Assembly (NCBI RefSeq): GCF_004337695.1
Contig: NZ_SJXJ01000022.1
Coordinates: 1 to 64,000, forward strand
Direction: 5' to 3'
Length of the DNA stretch: 64,000 nucleotides
From: Tenacibaculum sp. M341
GTDB lineage: Bacteria > Bacteroidota > Bacteroidia > Flavobacteriales > Flavobacteriaceae
The position numbers and the translations under genes were made by a program. The notes beneath the pieces were generated by a model, which had not been told where the DNA came from, did no database searches, and worked only from the letters and a program-made list of their open reading frames with translations. Shown here piece by piece: positions 8,401-16,217 of this stretch; position 1 is the first letter of the stretch, and the number at the start of each line of letters is the position of its first letter.

Positions 8401-8995
8401 TCATCCTGATATTTTTGCTATTGGAGAAATTGCAGAGTTTAAAAATAAGTTATTTGGAATTACCTCAGCTGCTGAAGAACAGGCTGCTATTTTAGCCAAT
8501 TTTTTAGCGGGTGATGTTAGTAGCGTATACAAAGGCTCTGTTTTAATGAATATTTTAAAATTCAATGATTTAAGCTTATGCAGTATTGGCGACATTATTG
8601 TTCCTAAAAACGATCCTAGTTATGAGGAAATCGTATTTTTAGATGAATCGCAACGCTATTATAAAAAGTGTATTGTAAAAGATGATTTATTAATTGGTGC
8701 AGTTTTAATGGGAGACAAAAGTGAGTTTGCCGAGTTTAAAACAATGATAGAGAGCAAAACTGAAATGGCAGAAAAACGAAGTACTATTTTAAGAGGTACA
8801 GCTTCTAATAAAATTGTACAAGGAAAACTAGTCTGTTCGTGTAGCCAAGTAGGAAAAGGAAACATTGAAGAAACAATTTTAAATGGTTGTGCTGATTTCA
8901 CCGAACTATGTAATAAAACCGGAGCTGGTTTAGGTTGCGGAAGTTGTAAAACCGAAGTAAGAGAAATTCTTCTAAACACTAAAATTTTAGCATGA
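5483..8995 (+). CDS. nasA: Fusion nitrate reductase: Moco catalytic domain + FAD/NADH reductase + [2Fe-2S] BFD domain
   Basis: Reduces nitrate to nitrite in the cytoplasm using pyridine nucleotide. Residues 1-695 are a molybdopterin oxidoreductase of the NasA/NarB type, with a [4Fe-4S] ligand set at Cys7, Cys10, Cys14 and Cys42 and a C-terminal MopB-binding domain (TTGRIRDQWHTMTKTGKV). Residues about 700-1080 form an FAD/NAD(P) reductase with GAGAAAFRF and VIVGGGLLGLEL dinucleotide loops, as in NasC/NirB. Residues about 1114-1166 are a BFD-like [2Fe-2S] domain with VCSC and GCGSC pairs. There is no Tat signal, which favours the assimilatory, soluble type. In Klebsiella and Bacillus the reductase is a separate subunit; here all electron carriers sit on one 1170-aa chain. 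The next gene overlaps by 4 nt. The symbol is by analogy. Confidence 0.92.
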   Translation: MEFKTTCSYCGVGCGIIAKKDTNNKIYVEGDKEHPVNKGMLCSKGMNLHYVVNDTSDRILYPEMRWSRSHPRVRVNWDDALDRAANIFKSIIKKHGPDSVGLYVSGQSLTEEYYIANKLTKGFLGTNNIDTNSRLCMSSAVVGYKKTFGEDSVPISYADIELADCFLITGANPAWCHPILFRRIEKHKEENPNVKIIVVDPRKTDSAKFADIHLQILPGTDVVLYNAIGQYLIKRGLVDKDFIAKHTEGFDKYKETVYDISIKKAAAICGIDEKEIKKVANIIGLSKGFISMWAMGLNQSVVGTDKNVSLLNLSLITGQVGKPGSGPFSLTGQPNAMGGREVGGMANLLAVHKNLLNPEHRQEVAQFWGVEKISEKPGLTATEMFDALESGKMKAVWIVCTNPLVSLPNSNRIEKAMKNAKFVIVQDISFRSDTVKFADLVLPAAGWLEKEGTMTNSERRISYLPKAIDPPSEARPDVEIFCDFAQRMGFRSFNYSDTSEIYDEYASMTKGTNIDVSFLNYDRLKNEGTFQWPVHQYRHQGTQRLFEDKKFYTPTQKAIFNIPVTDYKSNIETDPDYPLILTTGRIRDQWHTMTKTGKVSRLKTHYPVPLLEINPVDAYLNKIKDKDIVEIKSINGLVRVRAKVTDSIKKGVVFLPMHWGKQLQSNLNRANNLTRTVLDPVSKEPDFKFTQVSVTRYQKSVEKIIVIGAGAAAFRFIQNYREYNEADEIHVFSKEVNLFYNRVLLPEYVTEELSWEELLKIKKLELEELYIHTYPETTISKINPAEKTVIDSNNVTHSFDKLIMATGSRAFIPRDVQINLPGQFTMRNKVDADRFKAYLDATNLPPEKQHVVIVGGGLLGLELAAAMKHKNVRITIVQRASRLMERQLDQVSSKLLALDVQERGIQIYFDNEVSTVFEDDDTDDLNITLKSGKSITANAIVYAIGTQPNIEIARDNGVLCSRGVIVNEHLQSSHPDIFAIGEIAEFKNKLFGITSAAEEQAAILANFLAGDVSSVYKGSVLMNILKFNDLSLCSIGDIIVPKNDPSYEEIVFLDESQRYYKKCIVKDDLLIGAVLMGDKSEFAEFKTMIESKTEMAEKRSTILRGTASNKIVQGKLVCSCSQVGKGNIEETILNGCADFTELCNKTGAGLGCGSCKTEVREILLNTKILA

Positions 8996-10422
8996 AAAAA
9001 CTAAGTCGATTATTAATTAATGGTGGAACACTTTCTCCTGGTGAATTAAAAAGTATTTGTGAAACAGCCGAAACTATGGGAATGGATACTATTTCTTTTG
9101 GTTCAAGGCAAGACATTATATTTTTAAAAGATATTGATGATGAAAAACTAAACGCTTTTAAAGATGCTGAAATCATTCCCCCTGGTGAAAATCAAGCACA
9201 AAATGTGGTTTCTTCTTATGTTTCTTCAGACATATTTAACAACACATCTTGGCTTACAAGTGCTCGGTATTTATATGTTATTGAACAATTCAAATACCAG
9301 CCTAAATTACGAGTAAATATTACTGATCCTAAACAACGATTAGTTCCTTTATTTACAGGGAACATCAATTTTATTGCTTCTGAAAACGAAGATTACTGGT
9401 ACTTATACCTTCGTTTACCATCATGGAGAAAAATAAAAATGTATCCTGCTCTTATTTATAGTTGGGACTTACACAAGGTAGCACAAGCTATAGAAAACGT
9501 TCTGATTGAAGAACCCGAAAATATTGACACTGTTTTTGAATTAGTGAATGATGCTGTTGAAACAAATAATAGAACTGTTGACAAACCTTTAGAAGTTCCA
9601 TTTCATCCTTTTCCTTATTACGAAGGCATGAATCGTATTGGTGATAAATATTGGTTAGGGTTATATTGGCGAAACAACAAATACACTATTTCTTTTTTAA
9701 AGGAAATGTGCGATTTATGTAATGAAAATAAAATTGGTAAAATTTCTATTACTCCATGGAAATCGTTTATTGTAAAAGGAATTCCTGTTGCTTCTAAATT
9801 AGCTTGGGAAAAATTATTGGGTAGATTTGGTATTAACGTACGTCATTCTATGTTAGAACTCAATTGGCATTTACCTGTAAACGATAAAGATGCTTTAAAT
9901 TTAAAAAAGTATTTAGTTACAAATTTTGACCAAAATGACATCAGTACCTACGGATTAACTTTCGGTATAACAAACTATAATAATGATGCTTATAATTTTA
10001 CTTCTATTGTTATTGAAAAGAATAAACGCCCTGCTCCTATTGACGATTTTGTAATTCGCGATACCTATAATTTATTGTATGCTAAGAATTTTGATCCTAA
10101 CTCATTAGAATACGTAATGCACGTTCAAGATGTAGATCAAGTAGAGCTTCCTGGCTTACTAATGGAATTAAGTAAATTATACTTTGAACAGTTAGGAAAC
10201 GAACAAGAAAACACCACTTCTAAAAAGAACAGTAAAAAAGAAGTAATTGAAGATGAAATTCATCAATGCACGGAATGTTTTACTATTTATGATGAAACTT
10301 ATGGTGATATTACACAAAACATACAACCGCATACTTCTTTTGATAGTTTACCTGATTCTTACAAGTGCTCGGTTTGTGAAGCGCCAAAAAGTGCTTTTGA
10401 GAAAAAAGTTTTGGTAAAGTAA
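8992..10422 (+). CDS. Sulfite/nitrite-reductase-like protein without siroheme cysteines, with C-terminal rubredoxin
   Basis: The first about 410 residues look like the duplicated ferredoxin-like fold of nitrite/sulfite reductases: a half-domain at the N-terminus (INGGTLSPGELKSICETAETMGMDTISFGSRQDIIFLK) and a second one with GKISITPWKSFIVKGI, equivalent to the [IL]-x-[IL]-T-P-W-[RK]-x-[FIL] element of that family and CobG. The C-x5-C and C-x3-C pairs that bind siroheme and [4Fe-4S] in true enzymes are missing; the only pair in the core is Cys240/Cys243. Residues 424-470 are a complete rubredoxin (Cys426, 429, 459, 462; C-x2-C-x29-C-x2-C). It is translationally coupled to the nitrate reductase. 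It may be an electron carrier or scaffold for nitrate or nitrite reduction rather than an enzyme itself. Confidence 0.75.
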   Translation: MKKLSRLLINGGTLSPGELKSICETAETMGMDTISFGSRQDIIFLKDIDDEKLNAFKDAEIIPPGENQAQNVVSSYVSSDIFNNTSWLTSARYLYVIEQFKYQPKLRVNITDPKQRLVPLFTGNINFIASENEDYWYLYLRLPSWRKIKMYPALIYSWDLHKVAQAIENVLIEEPENIDTVFELVNDAVETNNRTVDKPLEVPFHPFPYYEGMNRIGDKYWLGLYWRNNKYTISFLKEMCDLCNENKIGKISITPWKSFIVKGIPVASKLAWEKLLGRFGINVRHSMLELNWHLPVNDKDALNLKKYLVTNFDQNDISTYGLTFGITNYNNDAYNFTSIVIEKNKRPAPIDDFVIRDTYNLLYAKNFDPNSLEYVMHVQDVDQVELPGLLMELSKLYFEQLGNEQENTTSKKNSKKEVIEDEIHQCTECFTIYDETYGDITQNIQPHTSFDSLPDSYKCSVCEAPKSAFEKKVLVK

Positions 10423-10450
10423 GCCTATTATCATTGATATCAGGAAAACA

Positions 10451-11209
10451 TTAATCTTCAAAAAAATTTACTTTATATTTTTGTGAAACACATTTAGAAC
10501 AATCATAACTAGACCAATTAAACTCTCTATAACCTTTTGACCTTATAATATCTTTTATAACCCTTACATCTGTATTTACTGAAATACCATCTGCATCAAA
10601 GTGATCAATTACAATTTCAATGTTTTTAACATCATAATCAGAATTGTTAACTATTTTAAGTTTACCTTCTTGTAAATTATTACTTAAAGGCTCCTTATCA
10701 CTTGAAACAACCTCTAATTTTAGATTCTTTGTTATATCATTTATAATTTCATTTTTTTGTAAATCCCATAAATAATCCCATTTTTTATGCTCTACTTTAA
10801 AGTTTAAATTAAAAGAAATAAGGTCTTGAGAGTTCACTATCTTTTTTCTTTTATCAATTTTTTTTATTAAAAACTTTCTTTTAATCTCAATATCAAACCC
10901 TAATATATTTTTTACCTTACCAATAGATGTTAACATCCATCCTTCACTTGTTTTTTCACTTATAGTAGTGTGTGAATCTTTTCTAGGAATAGTTAAATAG
11001 TGTGTTTTAATAAGGTGTTTCATTTCATTAGAAAAATATTTATAGTCGAGAGCTGCTCTCGATTTCTCTAATGAACCATTGTATTTATTAGATCCATTTA
11101 AATACATATCAGAGTAAAATTTTTTCACAATTTTACTACCTGACTGACAAAAAGAAGCCGTGCTTATCTGTACTAACATTAGTACTAAAATCTTATTTGT
11201 AATTTTCAT
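10451..11209 (-). CDS. Secreted protein of unknown function, 252 aa
   Basis: Signal peptide at residues 1-22 (LVLMLVQISTASFCQ), then a helical region and a C-terminal beta-rich domain that contains KIVNNSDYDVKNIEIVIDHFDADG, as in small immunoglobulin-like or transthyretin-like repeats, and one SKCVSQ site with two cysteines four residues apart (YDCSKCVSQ). I do not recognise a family. It faces the nitrate reductase operon convergently and has no obvious partner. Confidence 0.6.
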   Translation of the reverse strand: MKITNKILVLMLVQISTASFCQSGSKIVKKFYSDMYLNGSNKYNGSLEKSRAALDYKYFSNEMKHLIKTHYLTIPRKDSHTTISEKTSEGWMLTSIGKVKNILGFDIEIKRKFLIKKIDKRKKIVNSQDLISFNLNFKVEHKKWDYLWDLQKNEIINDITKNLKLEVVSSDKEPLSNNLQEGKLKIVNNSDYDVKNIEIVIDHFDADGISVNTDVRVIKDIIRSKGYREFNWSSYDCSKCVSQKYKVNFFED

Positions 11210-11272
11210 TTTCTTAAGTAATATTAATGATGTTAATCAATTTATTTTTTATTATGTATAAATACCTCTCTT

Positions 11273-11764
11273 TTACCTATACTTAACCACCTCTGACTTG
11301 TAAGTTAACATTAATGCTAATAAATCATCTGTTTTGATATTATATGAAGATGGTATTGCTCCTTCTTTTCCTGATAAAAACTTAGCCACTTTCTTTCCTT
11401 GTTTCCATTTTTTATGTTCGTCGGTATAATCAAAGAAAATCATTTTATTTCCATTCAAACTTCCTTTTCTCAAGTCTTTAATATCTGCCCATTTTGTAAA
11501 AGATGCTCTAAACATACTTTTTACCTCAAAACCTTCTTCTGTAAGCTTTAAGTAAGATGCGTTTGGATACAATTGAACTATAGAAACGATGATTCCTAAT
11601 CCAAAAGATATTGCTACAAACCACCCTTTGGGCTCACCACTTTTAATCATAAAAACTCCTCCTATGATAAAAATTAAACAAACTAACATTAAAATGATAT
11701 TTTGTTTTTTATTGGGTTTAAATATTTGTGTTTCCATACCCTTTTTTTTATCGAATTTATCCAT
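11273..11764 (-). CDS. STM3941-like PH-domain membrane protein, 163 aa
   Basis: Two close hydrophobic segments (residues about 23-41 and 48-68) are followed by a small beta-rich domain with LKLTEEGFEVKSMFRASFTKWADIKDLRKG, the pattern of bacterial PH-like proteins anchored by a two-helix hairpin. Such proteins, annotated STM3941 family, are common in flavobacteria; function is unknown. It begins 6 nt after the broken DUF3667-type gene ends, so the two were probably one transcription unit. Confidence 0.65.
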   Translation of the reverse strand: MDKFDKKKGMETQIFKPNKKQNIILMLVCLIFIIGGVFMIKSGEPKGWFVAISFGLGIIVSIVQLYPNASYLKLTEEGFEVKSMFRASFTKWADIKDLRKGSLNGNKMIFFDYTDEHKKWKQGKKVAKFLSGKEGAIPSSYNIKTDDLLALMLTYKSEVVKYR

Positions 11765-11770
11765 TAAAAA

Positions 11771-12475
11771 CTAAAGTACCAATTTTAAAAGAAAAGCAAT
11801 TATAACTAGTACTAACAAATAAGTTATGTTCCCTAAAAAATAAGCTAGAAATGATTTGATAAAATTCTTGACATTTTTTCCACCAAAAAACTGTGAAACA
11901 GCCCAAATAATGTAAATGAAATACACTAAAGAACCTATAACTCCTATAATTGGACTTTTAAACAAAGCTGCTAAAATTAAAAAAATGCCCAAGAGTATAA
12001 ATGCTTCTCCTAAAACAAACGATAACATCACTAATATTTCATAGAAATTATAATTTGCTTTCTTGAAGAATACCTGAAGCCACACTCCAATAAACAATCC
12101 CATTACTAATTGAGAATACCCTAAATTTCTTTGAGTTCAATCACCAACTTCTCTTCCTCTAATAAGATCACGAAGCCCTTTAATATTATTCACATTAAAA
12201 AAACTTACATTAAGGTTTAATGTTTTTATGATAAATGAAAAAAGAATAGCTGCTATTAACAAGTAAACAATTGGTTTTACATATTTCTTTCTATCTTTAA
12301 AAAGAAATTCCCTAACTGATTTCCCAGGATTTATTAGCAAACTTTTTACTGTAAAAAACAATCCTTTTTCTAAATTAAAGACACTTCTAATTTCACTAGA
12401 AATATAATTCCTATCAATCCTTTTTAATTTTGATTCAGAGGTGTTTTTTTGATTCAACTCTTGATTTTTATACAT
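11771..12475 (-). pseudogene. DUF3667-type membrane protein gene interrupted by one in-frame TGA
   Basis: Two open segments in the same frame (12475-12137 and 12103-11771) are separated only by TGA at 12137-12139 and eleven sense codons. The N-terminal part has a DUF3667 core (FTVKSLLINPGKSVREFLFKDRKKYVKPIVYLLIA) and one membrane segment. The part after the stop, reading TQRNLGYSQLVMGLFIGVW and on through residue 234, holds three or four more membrane helices and matches what normally follows in these proteins. Read through, the product is 234 aa, a natural length for the family. A TGG to TGA change is the simplest cause. Sequencing error or a recent nonsense mutation cannot be separated here. 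Confidence 0.8.
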
Positions 12476-12553
12476 TTATTCTACAATTTTTCAATCGTAA
12501 AATTAACGAAAAACCTTATTCATATAAATTCTTTTAATGAAATGAATAATTAA

Positions 12554-13009
12554 CTACAAATTTTTAACAGATGTTAGACTCTTCTTTATTTTTAAAACCC
12601 AGTTAATATCCGAAGAACTCACAACTACAACCTTAAAATTAAACTTAGCTCCTTCTATTTCAACTCCCTTTAAATCATCTATATGCAAATCAAAACCAAA
12701 TGCAGGTGGGTATTTTGATAGATTTAGGTTTAATGATTTTAGAACTTTCCTGTTTCTAGTCTGATTAATAATTTTATTTACTGAAACCCCATAGTACTTT
12801 AACATAATTCGGATTTTTATTTTAGATCGGAAAGATGTGGTGTACACATGAATCTTATGACCTTCTCGTTGTAAATCAGCAATTAAAACAGAACTACCTT
12901 TTCTCAGCCTCTCTATTCCAAAAAGCTTTGCTAATAAACTTCTTTTTTCTGTTTCAAATTCTTTATTGAACGGAATTAAAGTTCCATCAAGATCAAAACT
13001 AATATTCAT
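12554..13009 (-). CDS. HAD-superfamily hydrolase, 151 aa
   Basis: Starts with FDLDGTLIPF, motif I of the haloacid dehalogenase fold with the nucleophile and acid/base aspartates. Motif II is the Thr/Ser of VYTTSFRSK, and the late FDLHIDDLKGVE supplies the acidic motif IV. There is no large cap domain; it resembles small phosphatases with a minimal C1 insertion. The substrate is unknown. It lies alone between the DUF3667-type gene and the sulfatase on the same strand. Confidence 0.78.
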   Translation of the reverse strand: MNISFDLDGTLIPFNKEFETEKRSLLAKLFGIERLRKGSSVLIADLQREGHKIHVYTTSFRSKIKIRIMLKYYGVSVNKIINQTRNRKVLKSLNLNLSKYPPAFGFDLHIDDLKGVEIEGAKFNFKVVVVSSSDINWVLKIKKSLTSVKNL

Positions 13010-13039
13010 ATTTTTTTCTAAGTGCTCTCAAAAATCAAT

Positions 13040-14359
13040 TTACTGCCTAATCTTTGTCAACTCGTTTTCTAATATTGATTTTGTTGTAAATTCAGATCCA
13101 TTTAATGCGCCATTTAATAAATTATTTTGCTCATAAGGATCATTGTTTAAATTATAAAATTCAGCACTTCCATTTGCATTTTCAATCAACTTATAATCAC
13201 CGTTACTTATTGTCAAAAGATCATCGCTTCCATTATCCTTTTCAGAATATTGATAACCTCTTAACACTGTTTCTTCAGTAAACAAAGTTCTAAAATTTCT
13301 ACTATCATGAATTTCCGTTACAGGTACTCCTGAAATGCTAGCAATAGTAGCAAACAAATCTGAGCTTGTAATTAAATTCTCATCTATACCTTTTCTTGTT
13401 ACTCCTTTTCCTGAAATAAACAACGGTGTATTTATTCCTCCTTGATATAAAGTTCCTTTTGCTGTTGTATTTGAATATGGTTGTTGGGCTACCTGATTTG
13501 GAGTACCATTATCTCCCATAAAAATAATAACCGTATTTTCTCTTTCGCTATCAGTCATGCTATCTAAAAGTCTTCCTATTTGAAAATCCATTGCCTCTAT
13601 AGCTGCCATGTAATACGGAGTTGCATCCATTCCTGAAGTATATTCTGGTAAATCTCCTTGATTATGCATTTCGCTTGGTGGTACATGAAACGGTGTATGA
13701 GGTGCATTGTAAGCCAACCACATAAACCAAGGTTTATTTTGTTGCTGTATCCAATCAATTGCTAAATTGGTAAATTTCGTTGTTATGTAGGTAGTTTCTG
13801 TAGTAGCCACACCGTCTTCTGTTAATTGCCAATTAAAATAATCACCTGCGTCTCCTCTAATTAAACCTGCATAATAATCGATGCCAAAGACTTCTGGATT
13901 AAAAGTACTATTACCTCCAGACAAATGCCATTTTCCTACAATTGCCGTTGAATATCGATCTAAAGTTTGATTATTGATATATTCTTGTAAACTCGTTTCT
14001 GATTCATCAAGAACATCTGAAGCCCATTTTACACCTGTACGATAACCGTATTTTCCTGTTAATATTGAAGCCCGTGTTGGTGAACAAGTTGGATACACCC
14101 AAAATTTAGAAAAAGACAATCCATCTGTTCTTATCTTATCTATATTAGGTGAAACTGGCTTTATGTTTCCTTCTGAAAAACCATTTATAGCATCTTTTCC
14201 TAAATCATCTGCTATAATTAAAAGTATGTTCGGAGAATTGGGAGATGATGATCCGTTATCAAGGTTGTCACTTCCTTTGTTACATGCAGAAAATATAATA
14301 AATGAAACTGCAAAAAATATTGTTCTAATATTAAAAATGGGGATTGCTATATAATGCAT
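13040..14359 (-). CDS. Sulfatase (arylsulfatase-type lipoprotein), 439 aa
   Basis: Removes sulfate esters, probably from sulfated algal polysaccharide or a small ester. It has a type II signal peptide with lipobox FSAC (Cys26), then the sulfatase fold: metal-binding NILLIIADDLGKDA, the maturation motif CSPTRAS with Cys92 as formylglycine site, VGKWHLSGG, and FMGDNGTPN. The motif C-x-P-x-R allows maturation by the anaerobic or aerobic formylglycine systems. It is shorter than most S1 sulfatases but all core motifs are present. No SusCD pair or glycoside hydrolase is next to it. Confidence 0.92.
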   Translation of the reverse strand: MHYIAIPIFNIRTIFFAVSFIIFSACNKGSDNLDNGSSSPNSPNILLIIADDLGKDAINGFSEGNIKPVSPNIDKIRTDGLSFSKFWVYPTCSPTRASILTGKYGYRTGVKWASDVLDESETSLQEYINNQTLDRYSTAIVGKWHLSGGNSTFNPEVFGIDYYAGLIRGDAGDYFNWQLTEDGVATTETTYITTKFTNLAIDWIQQQNKPWFMWLAYNAPHTPFHVPPSEMHNQGDLPEYTSGMDATPYYMAAIEAMDFQIGRLLDSMTDSERENTVIIFMGDNGTPNQVAQQPYSNTTAKGTLYQGGINTPLFISGKGVTRKGIDENLITSSDLFATIASISGVPVTEIHDSRNFRTLFTEETVLRGYQYSEKDNGSDDLLTISNGDYKLIENANGSAEFYNLNNDPYEQNNLLNGALNGSEFTTKSILENELTKIRQ

Positions 14360-14491
14360 AGATAGGTTTGTAATGATATGTTATTGTAATAAAATAAGCT
14401 ACTTAAACTTTATTTCAACTATTGATAATTAAATAGTTCATCTTATTAGACTAGTATTCAAATCAATAGTTTAATATACAATATTATTTTT

Positions 14492-14516
14492 ACAACCTAT
14501 CAGGAAAAGAGGTTGT
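14492..14516. repeat. Small inverted repeat between sulfatase and the 80-aa gene
   Basis: ACAACCT and AGGTTGT are separated by 11 nt and lie just before a copy of the degenerate TTAACTAAAT repeat. A weak hairpin is possible; no T run follows on the minus strand that would make it a clear terminator. Confidence 0.4.
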
Positions 14517-14520
14517 TAGT

Positions 14521-14556
14521 AACACTGTACTGAAGATTCATTAACTAAATTAATCC
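14521..14556. repeat. Degenerate REP-like repeat, copy 1
   Basis: Shares GATTC(A/G)TTAACTAAAT(T/C)AA with the element at 63602-63645 and partly with 14808-14852. It overlaps the stop region of the 80-aa membrane protein gene. Confidence 0.45.
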
Positions 14557-14787
14557 TTTTAACATACTGTCTAATATTATAAAACCTAATAAGCACATCA
14601 ATAAAGCCAAAAGAATACCAAAACCAACTTTTCTTGATTTTTTATTAAGTAGAAGTAGTAGACTTGTTAATAAAAGAACAATAAATATGATTATATAAAA
14701 TTCTATATTATCTAATAATTTAAAACCTAAAATTAATACTGTAATTATCAATATTGTTATTAAAAAACTAGTTATATTTTTTTTCAT
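14545..14787 (-). CDS. Small membrane protein, 80 aa
   Basis: Almost wholly hydrophobic, with three predicted helices at residues about 8-24, 29-47 and 55-73, separated by short basic loops (NKKSRKVG). No family recognised. It is flanked on both sides by copies of the same degenerate repeat, which suggests it moved or was inserted as a unit. Confidence 0.55.
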   Translation of the reverse strand: MKKNITSFLITILIITVLILGFKLLDNIEFYIIIFIVLLLTSLLLLLNKKSRKVGFGILLALLMCLLGFIILDSMLKGLI

Positions 14788-14807
14788 TTCATTTTTTTCA
14801 CCCCGAC

Positions 14808-14852
14808 GCTAACACTCAACTCATGCTGAATAATTAGATAACTAAATTAACT
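14808..14852. repeat. Degenerate REP-like repeat, copy 2
   Basis: Aligns without gaps to 63602-63645 at about 33 of 44 positions by my count, including the blocks GCTA, CTC, ACTC and AACTAAAT. It lies 21 nt upstream of the 80-aa gene's start, just as the other copy lies 13 nt upstream of the 75-aa gene at 63362-63589. Confidence 0.5.
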
Positions 14853-14931
14853 TACACTTTAATGCAAAGTAGCTTTTTAAATATTATTTTTTAACAACTG
14901 ATATACCACTAGCAAATACTAACGGTAGCCG

Positions 14932-15603
14932 TTACTTTTTATTACTCTTTCTCGCGGCAACATGGGAGCGTTTTTCTTTCAAATTTATTTTTTTTAAAAC
15001 TCTTAAGATATATTTTACCCCATCTAGTCTGTTTGGAACATAAATTGATTTTCCTGTATTTTCATTATCTCTAATCTGTAAGAACAAATTCAATGGAAAA
15101 ATCAATAATCCCACCCCTCCTAAAACCATTATAAAATAGCTTAAGACTATTATAATTATTCTACCTAATACATTTTTACTTCCTAATATTGTTTTATCAT
15201 TTATCGATAAAAAAGTTAATTCATCTTTAAAATATATAACTTCAATATTTTTAAAAAACTCCAAGTCATTTCTTTGAAATATAATAGGGACTTGACTCAA
15301 AAGCTCGTTCTCATCATTAATTAAGTTATTATCACCTAAAATATCTATCAATTTTTCTTGATCATTATCAGGAAGATAATACTGAAATCTTATACCTCTC
15401 TTTGTTGTATTTAGTTGTACATTCAAATATTGTTTACTAGCTATATGATAGGAGAAGTTCATACTTTTTATATTACCAGCATCTTCAGGTTTTATAGCTA
15501 TAACCTTTCCTGACCTTAACATGTTTGGTCCTACTTTAAGTAGAAAAAAACTTGAAAGTACTAAATAGATAAATGTATATATTATGAAATTATTCTTTGA
15601 CAT
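14932..15603 (-). CDS. Membrane-anchored protein of unknown function, 223 aa
   Basis: One N-terminal transmembrane helix (residues about 7-23), a soluble region of roughly 110 residues with a repeated beta pattern, a second membrane helix near 148-172 (LGRIIIIVLSYFIMVLGGVGLLIFPL) and a basic cytosolic tail. No family recognised. It starts 4 nt after the stop of the 138-aa gene and is probably cotranscribed with it. A short palindrome, TAACGGTAGCCGTTA, lies over its end at 14921-14935. Confidence 0.55.
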   Translation of the reverse strand: MSKNNFIIYTFIYLVLSSFFLLKVGPNMLRSGKVIAIKPEDAGNIKSMNFSYHIASKQYLNVQLNTTKRGIRFQYYLPDNDQEKLIDILGDNNLINDENELLSQVPIIFQRNDLEFFKNIEVIYFKDELTFLSINDKTILGSKNVLGRIIIIVLSYFIMVLGGVGLLIFPLNLFLQIRDNENTGKSIYVPNRLDGVKYILRVLKKINLKEKRSHVAARKSNKK

Positions 15604-15607
15604 AATC

Positions 15608-16024
15608 TCATCTTCCTTGTTCTAATTCTAAAAAAACAAGCCATTGTTGTGTGATTTCCTTAAAAATTGGAGTTGGAATTAACATCTTCGAATGTTCCAT
15701 GGCAATCTTTTTTCCAATAACTAAATCAGAACTTTCTATAAAAAAGGAATTTTCTTTTTCTACATAAACAGATAAGTATTGCGAACTCAAAACCTCATTT
15801 AAAGATTTATTATCTAACACATTATCTATCATATTAAGAATATCGTCTCTTATATCATTTTTATCCTTATGACATGATAAAAAATCACCTATATAATGGT
15901 CTTCTTTCGTGGATTTTAAAGTTACATTAATTAATGGTGTATTTTTATACTTCAAATACGACAATCTGTAGTTATCTATATTTTCTATGTGTATTAATTT
16001 TGTTTTTTTATTATAATTTGCCAT
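15608..16024 (-). CDS. Hypothetical cytosolic protein, 138 aa (immunity-like size)
   Basis: No signal peptide or membrane segment. The C-terminal part IGKKIAMEHSKMLIPTPIFKEITQQWLVFLEL has the look of small immunity-type proteins found downstream of polymorphic toxins, but I cannot name a family. It is the first intact gene after a fragment at 16029-16217, and its start follows that fragment's stop by 5 nt. Confidence 0.55.
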   Translation of the reverse strand: MANYNKKTKLIHIENIDNYRLSYLKYKNTPLINVTLKSTKEDHYIGDFLSCHKDKNDIRDDILNMIDNVLDNKSLNEVLSSQYLSVYVEKENSFFIESSDLVIGKKIAMEHSKMLIPTPIFKEITQQWLVFLELEQGR

Positions 16025-16028
16025 TTTT

Positions 16029-16217
16029 CTACCATAGTGTTAAATTTGGATAAGCAGATTCAATTATATCGTTCTTTATTGCGAACTCTAATGTTATTCC
16101 ATCACTCATTGTTCCATGATATATATCAGCCCAAGCTAGGAAATATCTCAATATTCTCTCTACATTTAATTTAAAAGCTCTAATAATTATACCGAATCTA
16201 CATAAAGTATAGCCCCT
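16029..16217 (-). pseudogene. Orphan gene fragment, about 62 codons, no proper start
   Basis: An open frame runs from just after two stops (TGA TAG) to TAG at 16029-16031 and encodes, near its end, ERILRYFLAWADIYHGTMSD and then ESAYPNLTLW. No ATG occurs before the conserved-looking part. The coding-like composition and the position directly after the 117-aa gene suggest the 3' remnant of a lost gene. It overlaps the 117-aa gene's end by 20 nt in another frame. Confidence 0.45.

Noticed and set aside
8659-8979. Antisense frame of 106 codons in the nitrate reductase
   Set aside because: Lies wholly inside a strongly supported gene; composition is that of a reverse shadow.
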